Virus record (IMG/VR): IMGVR_UViG_3300027720_000023
Span: 1-29,717 of that record
Length of the DNA stretch: 29,717 nucleotides
Source of the DNA: a virus
Strand: one strand, 5' to 3'
The translations under genes and the position numbers were made by a program. Below, piece after piece: positions 1 through 9,274 of this stretch (positions within the stretch are counted from its first letter, which is position 1; each line of letters begins with the position of its first letter). The notes under the pieces are model-generated. The model searched no databases. It was not told the DNA's origin and saw nothing but the letters and a program-made list of their open reading frames with translations.

Positions 1-1
1 G

Positions 2-1885
2 AAGAGACTTGAGGTGATGAGTCTTGATGATACTCACGGTTGGTTTGGTGGTGGTGCTAATCCAACACCAGCAGTAGTAGCAACAGTAGACCGTATAGAT
101 TTTTCAAATGATACTGGAACTGCAAATATTAGAGGTTCATTAAGTGTAGCAAAACGTGATTCCACAGCAACAGGAAACTCTAACTACGGATGGTTTGGTG
201 GTGGTTATATTCCAACACCAGCAGTAGTATCAACAGTAGACCGTATAGATTTTGCAAATGATTCTGTAGCAGTATCAGTCAGAGGTCCATTAAGTATAGA
301 AAGAGGTTTTTTAGCAACAACAGGAAACTCCAACTATGGATGGTTTGGTGGTGGAATGAACCCATCAGTTACACCATACATATTTCATTCAAGAGTAGAC
401 CGTATAGATTTTTCTAATGATTCTTCCACAACATCACCAAGAGGCCCATTAAGTATAAGAAAAAGTCTCTTTACAGCAACAGGAAACTCCAACTATGGTT
501 GGTTTGGTGGTGGTTACACTGGTCCAGGAGTTCCAGGACTTTTAACAACAGTTGATCGTATAGATTTTTCAAATGATAGTCCATCAACATCTACAAGAGG
601 TCCATTAAATTCAAGTCCAACATATGGTCAAGGAAAACAAGGTTTAGCAGCAACAGGAAACTCCAACTATGGATGGTTTGTTGGAGGTGCTGATGCAGCA
701 ACACCAATTCTAAATGTAGTAGATCGCATAGATTTTTCTAATGATACGACAACAGCATCATCGAGAGGTTTATTATTGGTAGCAAAAAATAGAATGGGAG
801 CAACAGGAAACTCTAACTATGGTTGGTTTGGTGGAGGTTTTATTCCAACACCAGCAGTAGTATCAACAGTAGACCGTATAGATTTTTCAAATGATTCTGT
901 ATCAGCATCCCCAAGAGGTCCGTTGAGTTCTGCAAGATTTGGTTCAGGAGCAACATCAGGACAAGCAAAAGGACCAGCAATCAAACTGCAAAAAACAGGG
1001 AATTATGGTTGGTTTGGTGGTGGTAATCTCGGAACTTTTGTTACAACAGTAGATCGCATAGATTTTTCTAATGATTCTCCCACGGCATCAGTTAGAGGTT
1101 CATTAAGTTTAGCAAGAAGTAATTTAGCAGCAACAGGAAACTCTAACTATGGTTGGTTTGGTGGTGGTTTCGGGGCAAGTGCTACTCCAATAGTAGACCG
1201 TATAGATTTCTCAAATGATTCTACAACAGCATCAATAAGAGGTCCATTAAGTTTAGCAAGAGAGGGTTTAGCAGCAACGGGAAACTCCAACTATGGTTGG
1301 TTTGGTGGTGGTTATGCTCCAACATCATATAGGTCAATAGTAGACCGCATAAATTTCTCTAATGATTCCTCAACAGCATCACCAAGAAGTATATTAAGTT
1401 TAGCAAGAGGTTCTTTAGCAGCAACAGGAAACTCTAACTATGGTTGGTTTGGTGGTGGATATACTCCAACTGTTAGTTTAAGAGTAGACCGTATAGATTT
1501 CTCAAATGATTCATCCACAGCATCAGTAAGAGGTTCATTAAGTTCAGCAAGAGCTATGTTAGCAGCAACAGGAAACTCTAACTATGGTTGGTTTGGTGGT
1601 GGTGCTACTCCAACAGTAGTATCAACAGTAAACCGTATAAATTTCTCGAATGATTTGGCAGCAACATCAGTTAGAGGTCCATTAAATGAAATAAACCAGA
1701 GAGATAAATTAGCAGCAACAGGAAACTCTAACTATGGTTGGTTTGGTGGTGGTTCTAATCCTTCAAAATCAACAGTAGACCGTATAAATTTCTCAAATGA
1801 TTCTGTAACAGCATCTGTTAGAGGTCCTATAACACCAGCAACAGGAAGAAATTATTTAGCAGCAACCTCCAACACCCCAACATAA
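2..1885 (+). CDS. Kelch-like repeat tail-fibre/adhesin protein A (5' end outside window)
   Basis: The reading frame is open to the window edge, so the N-terminus is probably missing; GTG (14) and ATG (17) are the first start codons visible. The protein holds 12 repeats of about 48 residues. Each has the core NYGWFGGG, a loop of variable length, VDRIDFSND, then RGPL...AR and LAATGNS. This matches the Kelch pattern (S-V-x-R-x-D-F/Y ... R ... GG), so each repeat is probably one beta-propeller blade. Repeats 6 and 12 end in ATSG/ATSN instead of ATGNSNYGW. A short basic linker (about 949-1000, IKLQKTGN) separates two sets of six. Blade 5 reads GWFVGG. Two paralogs follow at 3349 and 7022. The likely role is a virion surface fibre or receptor-binding protein; this is inferred from the repeats and late-gene context. 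I see no catalytic motif. Confidence 0.8.
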   Translation, partial: KRLEVMSLDDTHGWFGGGANPTPAVVATVDRIDFSNDTGTANIRGSLSVAKRDSTATGNSNYGWFGGGYIPTPAVVSTVDRIDFANDSVAVSVRGPLSIERGFLATTGNSNYGWFGGGMNPSVTPYIFHSRVDRIDFSNDSSTTSPRGPLSIRKSLFTATGNSNYGWFGGGYTGPGVPGLLTTVDRIDFSNDSPSTSTRGPLNSSPTYGQGKQGLAATGNSNYGWFVGGADAATPILNVVDRIDFSNDTTTASSRGLLLVAKNRMGATGNSNYGWFGGGFIPTPAVVSTVDRIDFSNDSVSASPRGPLSSARFGSGATSGQAKGPAIKLQKTGNYGWFGGGNLGTFVTTVDRIDFSNDSPTASVRGSLSLARSNLAATGNSNYGWFGGGFGASATPIVDRIDFSNDSTTASIRGPLSLAREGLAATGNSNYGWFGGGYAPTSYRSIVDRINFSNDSSTASPRSILSLARGSLAATGNSNYGWFGGGYTPTVSLRVDRIDFSNDSSTASVRGSLSSARAMLAATGNSNYGWFGGGATPTVVSTVNRINFSNDLAATSVRGPLNEINQRDKLAATGNSNYGWFGGGSNPSKSTVDRINFSNDSVTASVRGPITPATGRNYLAATSNTPT

Positions 1886-1912
1886 ATACCTCAAACTACA
1901 TTATTACTGATG
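1819..1912 (+). repeat. Duplicated junction, copy 1 (end of fibre gene plus leader of next gene)
   Basis: The stretch covering the last fibre codons (gcagcaacctccaac), the ATAAATAC box and the leader ctacattattact up to the ATG closely matches the stretch at about 9243-9301. In both places it joins a Kelch fibre gene to a 2OG-Fe(II) oxygenase-like gene. The conserved core is roughly 1857-1912; the boundary on the fibre side is approximate because the fibre genes are themselves paralogous. Confidence 0.65.
1881..1888 (+). promoter_or_regulatory. T4-type late promoter (cATAAATA)
   Basis: The octamer CATAAATA matches the T4 late consensus TATAAATA at 7 of 8 positions. It overlaps the stop codon of the fibre gene and lies about 20 bp upstream of the oxygenase-like gene at 1910. 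The same arrangement recurs at 9270. Confidence 0.6.
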
Positions 1913-2521
1913 AAGCAGAACATTATTATTGTTGATAATTTCTATGAGAATCCATATGAAGTTCGTCAATATGCACTAAATCTTGAGTATCCACAACCAC
2001 AAGACGGTTATACCTATCCAGGTAGAAACTCAAACGGAACTTTTTACAACAAAGAGATTCACGAGAAGTTTGAGAATCTCATAGGAAGACATTTAGTTCC
2101 TGCTGATTGTGGTAATCACGGAGATTTTAGATTATCATTAGAAGCAGATACATTCCAACAAGACATTCATATTGACCCAATCTGGGAATGGGGTTGTGTT
2201 CTTTATATGAATCTACCGCATCAGTGTATTGATGATGCCGGAACATCTTTCTGGAAACATAAAAAACTGGGATGGGAAAGATGCCCAGAACAACAAGAAG
2301 CATCGTGGTTTGGTTATACTTCTTATGATGAAATTCGTGATGGTATTATCTATGGTGATGGACTGGACCGTTCCAAGTGGGAGAGATATTGTCTTGCAAA
2401 TATGAAGTATAATAGAGCAGTCATCTTTGACCCAAAACTCTGGCACTCACACGGAGCAAACTTTGGAGATTGTTTAGAAAATGGTAGATTAGTTCAATTG
2501 TTCTTCTTTAATAATGCATAA
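1910..2521 (+). CDS. 2OG-Fe(II) oxygenase-like protein (DUF6445-like)
   Basis: 203 aa, beginning MKQNIIIVDNFYENPYEVR, an opening typical of small phage dioxygenase-like proteins. A candidate iron-binding triad is visible: H87-x-D89 (DIHIDP) and a distal His in WHSHG (H179 or H181), followed by R193 (GRLVQLFFF), which could bind the 2-oxoglutarate carboxylate. AGTSFWKHK (110-118) resembles the DUF6445 family as I remember it. The family would predict a double-stranded beta-helix enzyme hydroxylating an amino acid or sugar. The gene sits between a fibre gene and a sulfotransferase, whose start it overlaps by 8 bp, so the two are probably translationally coupled. Modification of the fibre or of host surface glycans is inference. 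Confidence 0.65.
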   Translation: MKQNIIIVDNFYENPYEVRQYALNLEYPQPQDGYTYPGRNSNGTFYNKEIHEKFENLIGRHLVPADCGNHGDFRLSLEADTFQQDIHIDPIWEWGCVLYMNLPHQCIDDAGTSFWKHKKLGWERCPEQQEASWFGYTSYDEIRDGIIYGDGLDRSKWERYCLANMKYNRAVIFDPKLWHSHGANFGDCLENGRLVQLFFFNNA

Positions 2522-3344
2522 GACTTATTTTTTTGAGAGTGGATTACCTCGTTCTGGTTCTACATTACTTTCTGCAATTCTAAATCAAAATCCAGACATT
2601 CACTGCGGTGCTATATCTCCTGTATTGGAGATTATGTATTATACAGAGCAATACTTTGAAGGTTCAGAGCAGGCACTTGCATATCCAAAACCAACACAGC
2701 ATCATAAGATTATTTCAAGTGTGATTGATAATTATTATAGTGATATTGATAAGCCAATTGTAGTAGATAAGTGCCGAGCATGGCCGAATAATGTTGACCG
2801 ACTACAAGAATACATCACAAAGACTCCAAAAATTCTGTGCCCTGTAAGAGATGTGGTAGAGATTCTTGCATCGTTTATTCAAATGATTCATCGTAATTCT
2901 AATCAAGTATCATTTGTAGATAAGGCACTGAAAGATAAGGGTTATACACCAACAGATGATAATCGGTGTGATTATCTTATGTGCCCCGAAGGTATTGTAG
3001 ACCAGTCTCTGTATGCCTTTGGAGAGGGCATCAGGAAAGGTTGTGAGAAGTATATGCATATGATTGAGTACAATGACTTGGTGAATCGTCCAGAAGACAC
3101 TATGCATAAGGTTTATAAGTTTTTAGAGATTCCTGAATACAAACACGACTTTGGGAATGTAAATCATAAATACAGGGAGAGAGATGATGAAGTTTACGGA
3201 TTGAGTGATATGCACGAAGTTCGTAAGCAAGTGAAAAGAACTTCTAAAAGACCTGAAGAAGTTTTGAGTAATTATGTATTGAATAAGTATTCTGGTATGG
3301 AATTTTGGAGAAAGGCAAAACAACCCATCAGTCTTTTCATATAA
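2514..3344 (+). CDS. Sulfotransferase family protein
   Basis: 276 aa. The 5'-phosphosulfate-binding loop is clear at residues 11-27 (LPRSGSTLLSAILNQNP). The 3'-phosphate-binding motif follows at 110-120 (PVRDVVEILAS, with R112 and S120). IVVDKCRAW (83-90) is also typical. These features place it among PAPS-dependent sulfotransferases, which move sulfate from 3'-phosphoadenylyl sulfate to hydroxyl or amine groups of sugars, lipids or tyrosine. The acceptor cannot be read from sequence. It overlaps the upstream oxygenase-like gene and is followed 4 bp later by a second fibre gene, which suggests sulfation of fibre or host glycan. There is no signal peptide or membrane segment, so it should act in the cytoplasm. 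Confidence 0.85.
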   Translation: MHKTYFFESGLPRSGSTLLSAILNQNPDIHCGAISPVLEIMYYTEQYFEGSEQALAYPKPTQHHKIISSVIDNYYSDIDKPIVVDKCRAWPNNVDRLQEYITKTPKILCPVRDVVEILASFIQMIHRNSNQVSFVDKALKDKGYTPTDDNRCDYLMCPEGIVDQSLYAFGEGIRKGCEKYMHMIEYNDLVNRPEDTMHKVYKFLEIPEYKHDFGNVNHKYRERDDEVYGLSDMHEVRKQVKRTSKRPEEVLSNYVLNKYSGMEFWRKAKQPISLFI

Positions 3345-3348
3345 GTAA

Positions 3349-5271
3349 ATGACAATCAATAATAACAATATATTTGGAGCATTTACACTTGGAGAAGTTC
3401 GTAGTGGACGACTGACTGGTGATTGGTTGAATAAAGAATCCGTTGCGAATTATGGTTGGTTTGGTGGTGGAACTACTCCAGGACCAACACTAGTATCAAG
3501 AGTAGACCGTATAGATTTCTCTAATGATTCACCATCAGCATTAGTAAGAGGTTCATTAAGTCAAGCAAGAAGAGGTTTATCGGCAACAGGAAACTCCAAC
3601 TATGGTTGGTTTGGTGGTGGTTCAATTCCAACACCAGCAGTAGTATCAACAGTAGACCGTATAGATTTTTCGAATGATTCTTCAACAGCATCACCAAGAG
3701 GACCATTAAGTTCGTTAACACGTACTTTAGCAGCAACAGGAAATTCTAACTATGGTTGGTTTGGTGGTGGTACTACATTTCCTGGACCAAGTAAATCAAC
3801 AGTAGAACGTATAGATTTCTCTAATGATTCCGCAACAGCATCAGTAAGAGGTCCATTGAGTTCGACAAGATATAATTCAGCAGCAACAGGAAATTCTAAC
3901 TATGGTTGGTTTGGTGGTGGTTCTTTGCCTGGAGCAACATCAACAGTAGAACGTATAGATTTCTCTAATGATTCCTCAACAGCATCAGTAAGAGGTCTAT
4001 TAAGTTCGGCAAGACGTACTTTAGCAGCAACAGGAAATTCTAACTATGGTTGGTTTGGTGGTGGATATGGACCAACACTACCATATCAATCAACAGTAGA
4101 CCGCATAGATTTCTCGAATGATTCTTCGACGGCATCAGTAAGAGGTTCATTAAATGCAGGAAGAGGATATTTAGCAGCAACAGGAAACTCTAACTATGGT
4201 TGGTTTGGTGGTGGTACTACATTTCCTGGACCAATAGTAGGAACAGTAAACCGTATAGATTTCTCGAATGATTCTCCATCAGCATCACCAAGAGGTTCAT
4301 TAAGTGCATCAAGATATCAGTTAGCAGCAACCTCAGGAGTTCTCAATATTCGCAGACAAAAAGCAGGGAATTATGGTTGGTTTGGTGGTGGATATGCTCC
4401 AGCAACAACAAGGTCAACAGTAGACCGTATAGATTTCTCAAATGATTCTGCAACAGCATTAGTAAGAGGTCCATTAAGTTCTCCAGCAGGAAGACGATAT
4501 GGTTTTGCAGCAACAGGAAACTCCAATTATGGTTGGTTTGGTGGTGGAGATATTCCAGTAGTAGCAACAGTAGACCGTATAGATTTCTCTAATGATTCAC
4601 CATCAGCATTAGTAAGAGGTCCATTAAGTCAAGAAAGAAGAGGTTTATCGGCAACAGGAAACTCTAATTATGGTTGGTTTGGTGGTGGTCAGGCTGGTTC
4701 CCCAGTAGTAGCAACAGTAGACCGTATAGATTTTTCCAATGATTCTGCATTAGCATTACTGAGAGGTCCATTAAGTTCAGTAAGATATGCTTCAGCAGCA
4801 ACAGGAAATTCCAATTATGGTTGGTTTTTTAATGGATCAAATCCAGCATTTATTCCAAACCAACAATCAACAGTAGACCGTATAGATTTCTCTAATGATT
4901 CTTCATTAGCATTGCCAAGAGCTATACTAACATCTCCAACAGCAAAAGAAAAACATGCAGCAACAGGAAACTCTAACTTTGGTTGGTTTGGTGGTGGTAG
5001 TAGTCCAGCAACATCAAGAGTATTTCGTATAAATTTTTCTAATGATTCTGCATTAGCATTACTGAGAGGTTCATTAAATGCTCCATCAGGAAGAGCTGAA
5101 TTAGCAGCAACAGGAAACTCTAACTATGGTTGGTTTGGTGGTGGTGGGCCTGGACCAGTATCAACAGTAGACCGTATAGATTTCTCTAGTGATTCTGTAT
5201 CAGCATCACCAAGAGGTCTATTAAGTTTAGGAAGATCTGAATTAGAAGCAACATCAAATACTAACAAATAA
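3349..5271 (+). CDS. Kelch-like repeat tail-fibre/adhesin protein B
   Basis: 640 aa and complete. A short unique N-terminus (residues 1-35, MTINNNNIFGAFTLGEVRSG) contains FTLGEVRS, which may anchor the protein to the virion. Twelve NYGWFGGG...VDRIDFSND repeats follow, six before and six after a linker (about 4325-4370, IRRQKAGN), as in the paralogs at 2 and 7022. Blade 10 reads YGWFFNGS, losing the triple Gly; blade 11 has VFRINF in place of VDRIDF. Blade 7 (from 4372) is identical over about 60 bp to blade 2 of the paralog at 7022. Predicted to be two six-bladed propellers. It lies between the sulfotransferase and the glycosyltransferase genes. Confidence 0.8.
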   Translation: MTINNNNIFGAFTLGEVRSGRLTGDWLNKESVANYGWFGGGTTPGPTLVSRVDRIDFSNDSPSALVRGSLSQARRGLSATGNSNYGWFGGGSIPTPAVVSTVDRIDFSNDSSTASPRGPLSSLTRTLAATGNSNYGWFGGGTTFPGPSKSTVERIDFSNDSATASVRGPLSSTRYNSAATGNSNYGWFGGGSLPGATSTVERIDFSNDSSTASVRGLLSSARRTLAATGNSNYGWFGGGYGPTLPYQSTVDRIDFSNDSSTASVRGSLNAGRGYLAATGNSNYGWFGGGTTFPGPIVGTVNRIDFSNDSPSASPRGSLSASRYQLAATSGVLNIRRQKAGNYGWFGGGYAPATTRSTVDRIDFSNDSATALVRGPLSSPAGRRYGFAATGNSNYGWFGGGDIPVVATVDRIDFSNDSPSALVRGPLSQERRGLSATGNSNYGWFGGGQAGSPVVATVDRIDFSNDSALALLRGPLSSVRYASAATGNSNYGWFFNGSNPAFIPNQQSTVDRIDFSNDSSLALPRAILTSPTAKEKHAATGNSNFGWFGGGSSPATSRVFRINFSNDSALALLRGSLNAPSGRAELAATGNSNYGWFGGGGPGPVSTVDRIDFSSDSVSASPRGLLSLGRSELEATSNTNK

Positions 5272-5276
5272 ACATT

Positions 5277-7010
5277 ATGAAATCAGGAGCAAGTGAAAGT
5301 TCTTATTATTTTCTTGAAGAATATTATAAGTTTCCAGAAAATATTATAGTTTCTCATTTACCACAAGAACTTCAACAATCAAATAAACCAGTCAAAGTAT
5401 TATGGTCGCAACATTCTTACGACCAACCACATTATCTTAACTTTGACTTTTCAATTTGTGATTTAATTGTCTCTCCATCAAACTGGTGTAGAGAACAATT
5501 CATTAAGTATCATCACATTCCCGAAGATAAAATCGTCACAATTCCAACAGGAGTATCAAAGCAATTCACATACTCATCAAGAAAATCAAAGACATTTATC
5601 TATACTTCCATACCATATAAAGGTCTTGAAGTATTAGCACAAATCATTCCTCATATTCCAGAGGCAACATTCAAGATTTTCTCTGCAATGAATCTTTATG
5701 ATATTCAAGAAGATCCATACACAGAACTTTATGAATATCTCAAATCACTTCCAAATGTCATCTACTCACCAGCAGTAGACCAAGCAGAACTGATAGAGCA
5801 CTTACAAGATGCTGCATTCTTTATTCATCCAAATATCTGGGAAGAAACATTCTGTGTTTCATTAGCAGAAGCAATGTCTTGTGGATGCTTTCCAATTCTT
5901 ACAGATATTGGAGCACTTCCAGAAGTATCCAATGAGATTGCAAATATTGTTCCAATGGAAGGTATAAGAACATCAAAGGGATATGAAGTTACAGATAACT
6001 TCCTAAATAACTTTATAGATGCCTGTAAATCTGCATTATATTTCTTTGATACTGATAGGCAGTACTACGACCAAATTTCACAATCTGTTTCACATTATGC
6101 TACTGAAACTTATGATTGGAAAAAAATTGCAAACGTTTGGAAACAAACATTAGAACCATTTAGTAAACAAACTATGACTGAAAATTGTAACCAACTGCAA
6201 ATTATTTCCCCAGAGGAAGCAGTAAATAACGAAGAATATCTACAACAAGCATTTCAAGAAGTGCTTCGTTGGGAAGATGCAGACAAAGAACTCGCACAAG
6301 GAAGAACCAATTTCCAGATTGAAAAGTTCTTTCTGTTAGAGCAATATACAGTTCCTGCAGCATTCCAGGCGGCAATTAAGAATCGTCGTATTCTTGCCGA
6401 AGGTTATATGCAAAAACTGATTGAGATGAAAGAAAGAGTTCGTGAGTTTGAGTATCGTTGGAAAGATAAGAATACTGATGAACCCGTAGAGTGGAATACT
6501 TCTGGACCAAATGGTGGTTCTACAAAACTCTACTGGCACGATTTGGATTCAATCTCAACTCAAAACTACTTGAAGTCTTGTGAGTTGGAGATTCGTGACC
6601 GTATTCAGCAAATGAATTTCTTTGATAAGATTATTAATCGTTTGATTGAACTGAATGGTGGTAAGACAGTCACCAAAGAACAGTTTGAGAATGAGGACCA
6701 TATCTATTGGGAACGCAGATTTGCAGAGCAATCTCTGGATGAAATGGTAAGTTCCAAGACTGGTATTAGTATCGGTAATCTTCACTCTATGAGAAGAGGA
6801 ACTGCTCCTACATTAGTGAGTGATGATACTAACCGAATCAAGAATGGTTATGGTGCTCTTGCTGATGCTATTAATGACCCAGATAAATTCCTAAATACTC
6901 TGCAAGAGAAAGTTCTTCGTGGTATTGAAGAAGTGACGAATACTGATTTAGGTTTGCTTGCACCTGGAACCGAACAACATCAACAACTTTTAGAATCCAG
7001 AAACTCATAA
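5277..7010 (+). CDS. Glycosyltransferase (GT4-like) with extra C-terminal domain
   Basis: 577 aa. Residues ~1-300 look like a GT-B fold glycosyltransferase: DLIVSPSNWCREQF (62-75), IPTGVSKQF (89-97), and the EX7E motif E190-E198 (EETFCVSLAEAMSCGCFPI) that contacts the sugar-nucleotide donor. The N-terminal Rossmann domain seems short, with no clear GxxGG loop near the start, so it may be a reduced GT-B enzyme. From ~310 to 577 there is a different, charged and probably helical region (QQAFQEVLRWEDADKEL, LIEMKERVREFEYRW) that I do not recognise. This may be a fusion of an enzyme to a virion or chaperone domain. It starts 5 bp after fibre B and ends 11 bp before fibre C, with a GGAG ribosome site there, so it is probably co-expressed with both. 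Confidence 0.75.
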   Translation: MKSGASESSYYFLEEYYKFPENIIVSHLPQELQQSNKPVKVLWSQHSYDQPHYLNFDFSICDLIVSPSNWCREQFIKYHHIPEDKIVTIPTGVSKQFTYSSRKSKTFIYTSIPYKGLEVLAQIIPHIPEATFKIFSAMNLYDIQEDPYTELYEYLKSLPNVIYSPAVDQAELIEHLQDAAFFIHPNIWEETFCVSLAEAMSCGCFPILTDIGALPEVSNEIANIVPMEGIRTSKGYEVTDNFLNNFIDACKSALYFFDTDRQYYDQISQSVSHYATETYDWKKIANVWKQTLEPFSKQTMTENCNQLQIISPEEAVNNEEYLQQAFQEVLRWEDADKELAQGRTNFQIEKFFLLEQYTVPAAFQAAIKNRRILAEGYMQKLIEMKERVREFEYRWKDKNTDEPVEWNTSGPNGGSTKLYWHDLDSISTQNYLKSCELEIRDRIQQMNFFDKIINRLIELNGGKTVTKEQFENEDHIYWERRFAEQSLDEMVSSKTGISIGNLHSMRRGTAPTLVSDDTNRIKNGYGALADAINDPDKFLNTLQEKVLRGIEEVTNTDLGLLAPGTEQHQQLLESRNS

Positions 7011-7021
7011 GGAGAAAGTAG

Positions 7022-9274
7022 ATGCCAGCAGGAGACGTATTTGGTCTTGATGGATTTTTTCTAAACGTATCAAATCCCATTACGGTTTCTGCTGTAGACA
7101 TTAATTCTACTGCTGCAGGTGCTGGTATTACTGTAACTGCTGGTTCTTTTAGTTCTGGAACTGTAACTCTCACTCTTTCAACTGCTGCTGGTCTCACAAC
7201 AACACCTTTTTATGTGGGTGCAAAGATTGCAGTTTCTGGTATTGGTTCTACAACAGGAATAGCATATACTGGATATAATGGAAATTTTGTAGTCACAGGA
7301 TTTGCAGGAACAACAACAGTGTCTTATGCAACTACTGGTTATGTTGGTAGTGTGGATGCTGGTATCACCACAACTGGTTTGGTAATGTTAGTGACTGATG
7401 GGAATGTCACGAATACCACTTGGAGTACCTCTCAAACTCACGGTTGGTTTGGTGGTGGTTTTTCGTTTCCAGGATCCATAACTTATTCAACAGTAGACCG
7501 TATAGATTTCTCTAATGATACTGGAACTGCAAATATTAGAGGTCCATTAAGTTTAGCAAGATATGGTTTAGCAGCAACAGGAAATTCTAACTATGGTTGG
7601 TTTGGTGGTGGATATGCTCCAGCAACAACAAGGTCAACAGTAGACCGTATAGATTTCTCAAATGATTCTGCATCAGTATCAGTAAGAGGTCCATTAGGTG
7701 TAACCAAAACAAAGGCAGCAACAACAGGAAACTCTAACTATGGTTGGTTTGGTGGTGGTGGTGCAATAACAGCTTTAGCAACAGTAGACCGTATAGATTT
7801 CTCGAATGATTCTGGAACAGCATCACCAAGAGGTCCATTAGTTTTAGAAATATATAGTTTAGCAGCAACAGGAAACTCTAACTATGGTTGGTTTGGTGGT
7901 GGACTTGTACAAGTACCAACAGTGAAATTATCAAGAGTAGAACGCATAGATTTCTCAAATGATTTTTCAGCATCATCAATAAGAGGTCCATTAAGTGCTT
8001 CAAAATATGTTTTAGCAGCAACAGGAAACTCCAACTATGGTTGGTTTGGTGGTGGAAGATCTGTTCCATCAGCAACCTACTTATCAACAGTAGACCGTAT
8101 AGATTTCTCTAATGATTCTGCAGCAGCATCAGTTAGAGGTCCATTAAGTTCTGAAAGACAAAGATTATCAGCAACAGGAAACTCTAACTATGGTTGGTTT
8201 GGTGGTGGATATGGATCATCACTACCATATCTATCAAGAGTAGACCGTATAGATTTCTCTAATGATTCTACATCAGTATCAGTGAGAGGTCCATTAAGTT
8301 CAGCAAGAGGATATAAAGCAGCAACATCAGGGCAGGCAAGGTCTTCAAGTATTCGTCTACAAAAAGCAGGGAATTATGGTTGGTTTGGTGGTGGAGAAAA
8401 TTCACCACTAACAGCAACAGTAGACCGTATAGATTTCTCAAATGATTCCACAACAGCATCACCAAGAGGTTCATTAACTTTAGCAAGAACAAGATTAGCA
8501 GCAACAGGAAACTCTAACTACGGTTGGTTTGGTGGTGGATATACAACACTTCCAACCACAAGAGTAGACCGTATCGATTTTTCAAATGATTCTCCTGCTG
8601 GAGCATCTATTAGAGGTGATTTTAATACAATTAAATCAAATCCATCAGCAACAGGAAACTCTAATTATGGTTGGTTCGGTGGTGGAAATAGGGGTACAGC
8701 ATCTACTACTGCACCATATTTGACAACAGTAGAACGTATTAACTTTACGAATGATTCAACAGCAGCATCACCAAGAGGTTTATTAATTACAGCAAGATAT
8801 GGTTTAGCAGCAACAGGAAACTCAAATTATGGTTGGTTTGGTGGTGGTGCAGATGCATCAGTTTTTTTGGCAACAGTAGAACGTATTGACTTTACGAATG
8901 ATTCTCCATCAGTATCTCCAAGAGGTTCATTAATTACGGCAAGAAATGCTTTGGCAGCAACAGGAAACTCAAATTATGGTTGGTGGGGTGGAGGTGCGAC
9001 ACCAACAATCGTGGCAACAGTAGAACGTATAGATTTCTCAAATGATTCTGCATCAGTATTGAGTAGAGGTGCATTACTAATAGCAAGAAGTAGATTGGCA
9101 GCAACAGGAAACTCTAACTATGGGTGGTTTGGTGGAGGAACATCACCAGCATCTTTTAATAGTAATGTTTATCGTATAGACTTCTCTAATGATTCAGTAA
9201 CAACCACAGAAAGAGGAAAATTATCTGGAAGTAGATATGGTCATGCAGCAACCTCCAACGCACCCATAGGATAA
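7022..9274 (+). CDS. Kelch-like repeat tail-fibre/adhesin protein C with N-terminal virion domain
   Basis: 750 aa. Unlike its paralogs it has a long N-terminal region (about 1-140, MPAGDVFGLDGFFLNVSNP) rich in Thr, Gly, Val and Ser (for example ITVTAGSFSSGTVTLTLS). This looks like a beta-sandwich of the kind that fixes phage fibres to the particle. WSTSQTHGWFGGG then opens twelve Kelch-like blades arranged 6+6 around a linker at about 8318-8370 (IRLQKAGN). Blades 9-11 use VERI(N/D)FTND variants and blade 11 has WWGGG. THGWFGGG also begins the visible part of protein A, so A probably carries a similar N-terminal domain upstream of the window. The ribosome site ggaga lies just before the ATG. 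Role inferred: receptor-binding or decoration fibre. Confidence 0.82.
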   Translation: MPAGDVFGLDGFFLNVSNPITVSAVDINSTAAGAGITVTAGSFSSGTVTLTLSTAAGLTTTPFYVGAKIAVSGIGSTTGIAYTGYNGNFVVTGFAGTTTVSYATTGYVGSVDAGITTTGLVMLVTDGNVTNTTWSTSQTHGWFGGGFSFPGSITYSTVDRIDFSNDTGTANIRGPLSLARYGLAATGNSNYGWFGGGYAPATTRSTVDRIDFSNDSASVSVRGPLGVTKTKAATTGNSNYGWFGGGGAITALATVDRIDFSNDSGTASPRGPLVLEIYSLAATGNSNYGWFGGGLVQVPTVKLSRVERIDFSNDFSASSIRGPLSASKYVLAATGNSNYGWFGGGRSVPSATYLSTVDRIDFSNDSAAASVRGPLSSERQRLSATGNSNYGWFGGGYGSSLPYLSRVDRIDFSNDSTSVSVRGPLSSARGYKAATSGQARSSSIRLQKAGNYGWFGGGENSPLTATVDRIDFSNDSTTASPRGSLTLARTRLAATGNSNYGWFGGGYTTLPTTRVDRIDFSNDSPAGASIRGDFNTIKSNPSATGNSNYGWFGGGNRGTASTTAPYLTTVERINFTNDSTAASPRGLLITARYGLAATGNSNYGWFGGGADASVFLATVERIDFTNDSPSVSPRGSLITARNALAATGNSNYGWWGGGATPTIVATVERIDFSNDSASVLSRGALLIARSRLAATGNSNYGWFGGGTSPASFNSNVYRIDFSNDSVTTTERGKLSGSRYGHAATSNAPIG

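Noticed and set aside
3521-8504. Minus-strand ORFs rich in Leu, His and Asn inside the fibre genes
   Set aside because: They are mirror frames of the GWFGGG and VDRIDFSND repeats, repeat with them, and have no start signals.
2-9274. CRISPR array suggested by regular repeats
   Set aside because: The repeats are about 140-150 bp, in frame and protein-coding, without short palindromic units or spacers.
2-9274. Diversity-generating retroelement acting on fibre loops
   Set aside because: No reverse transcriptase, template repeat or accessory gene in the window, and the loop changes include length changes, which such elements do not make.
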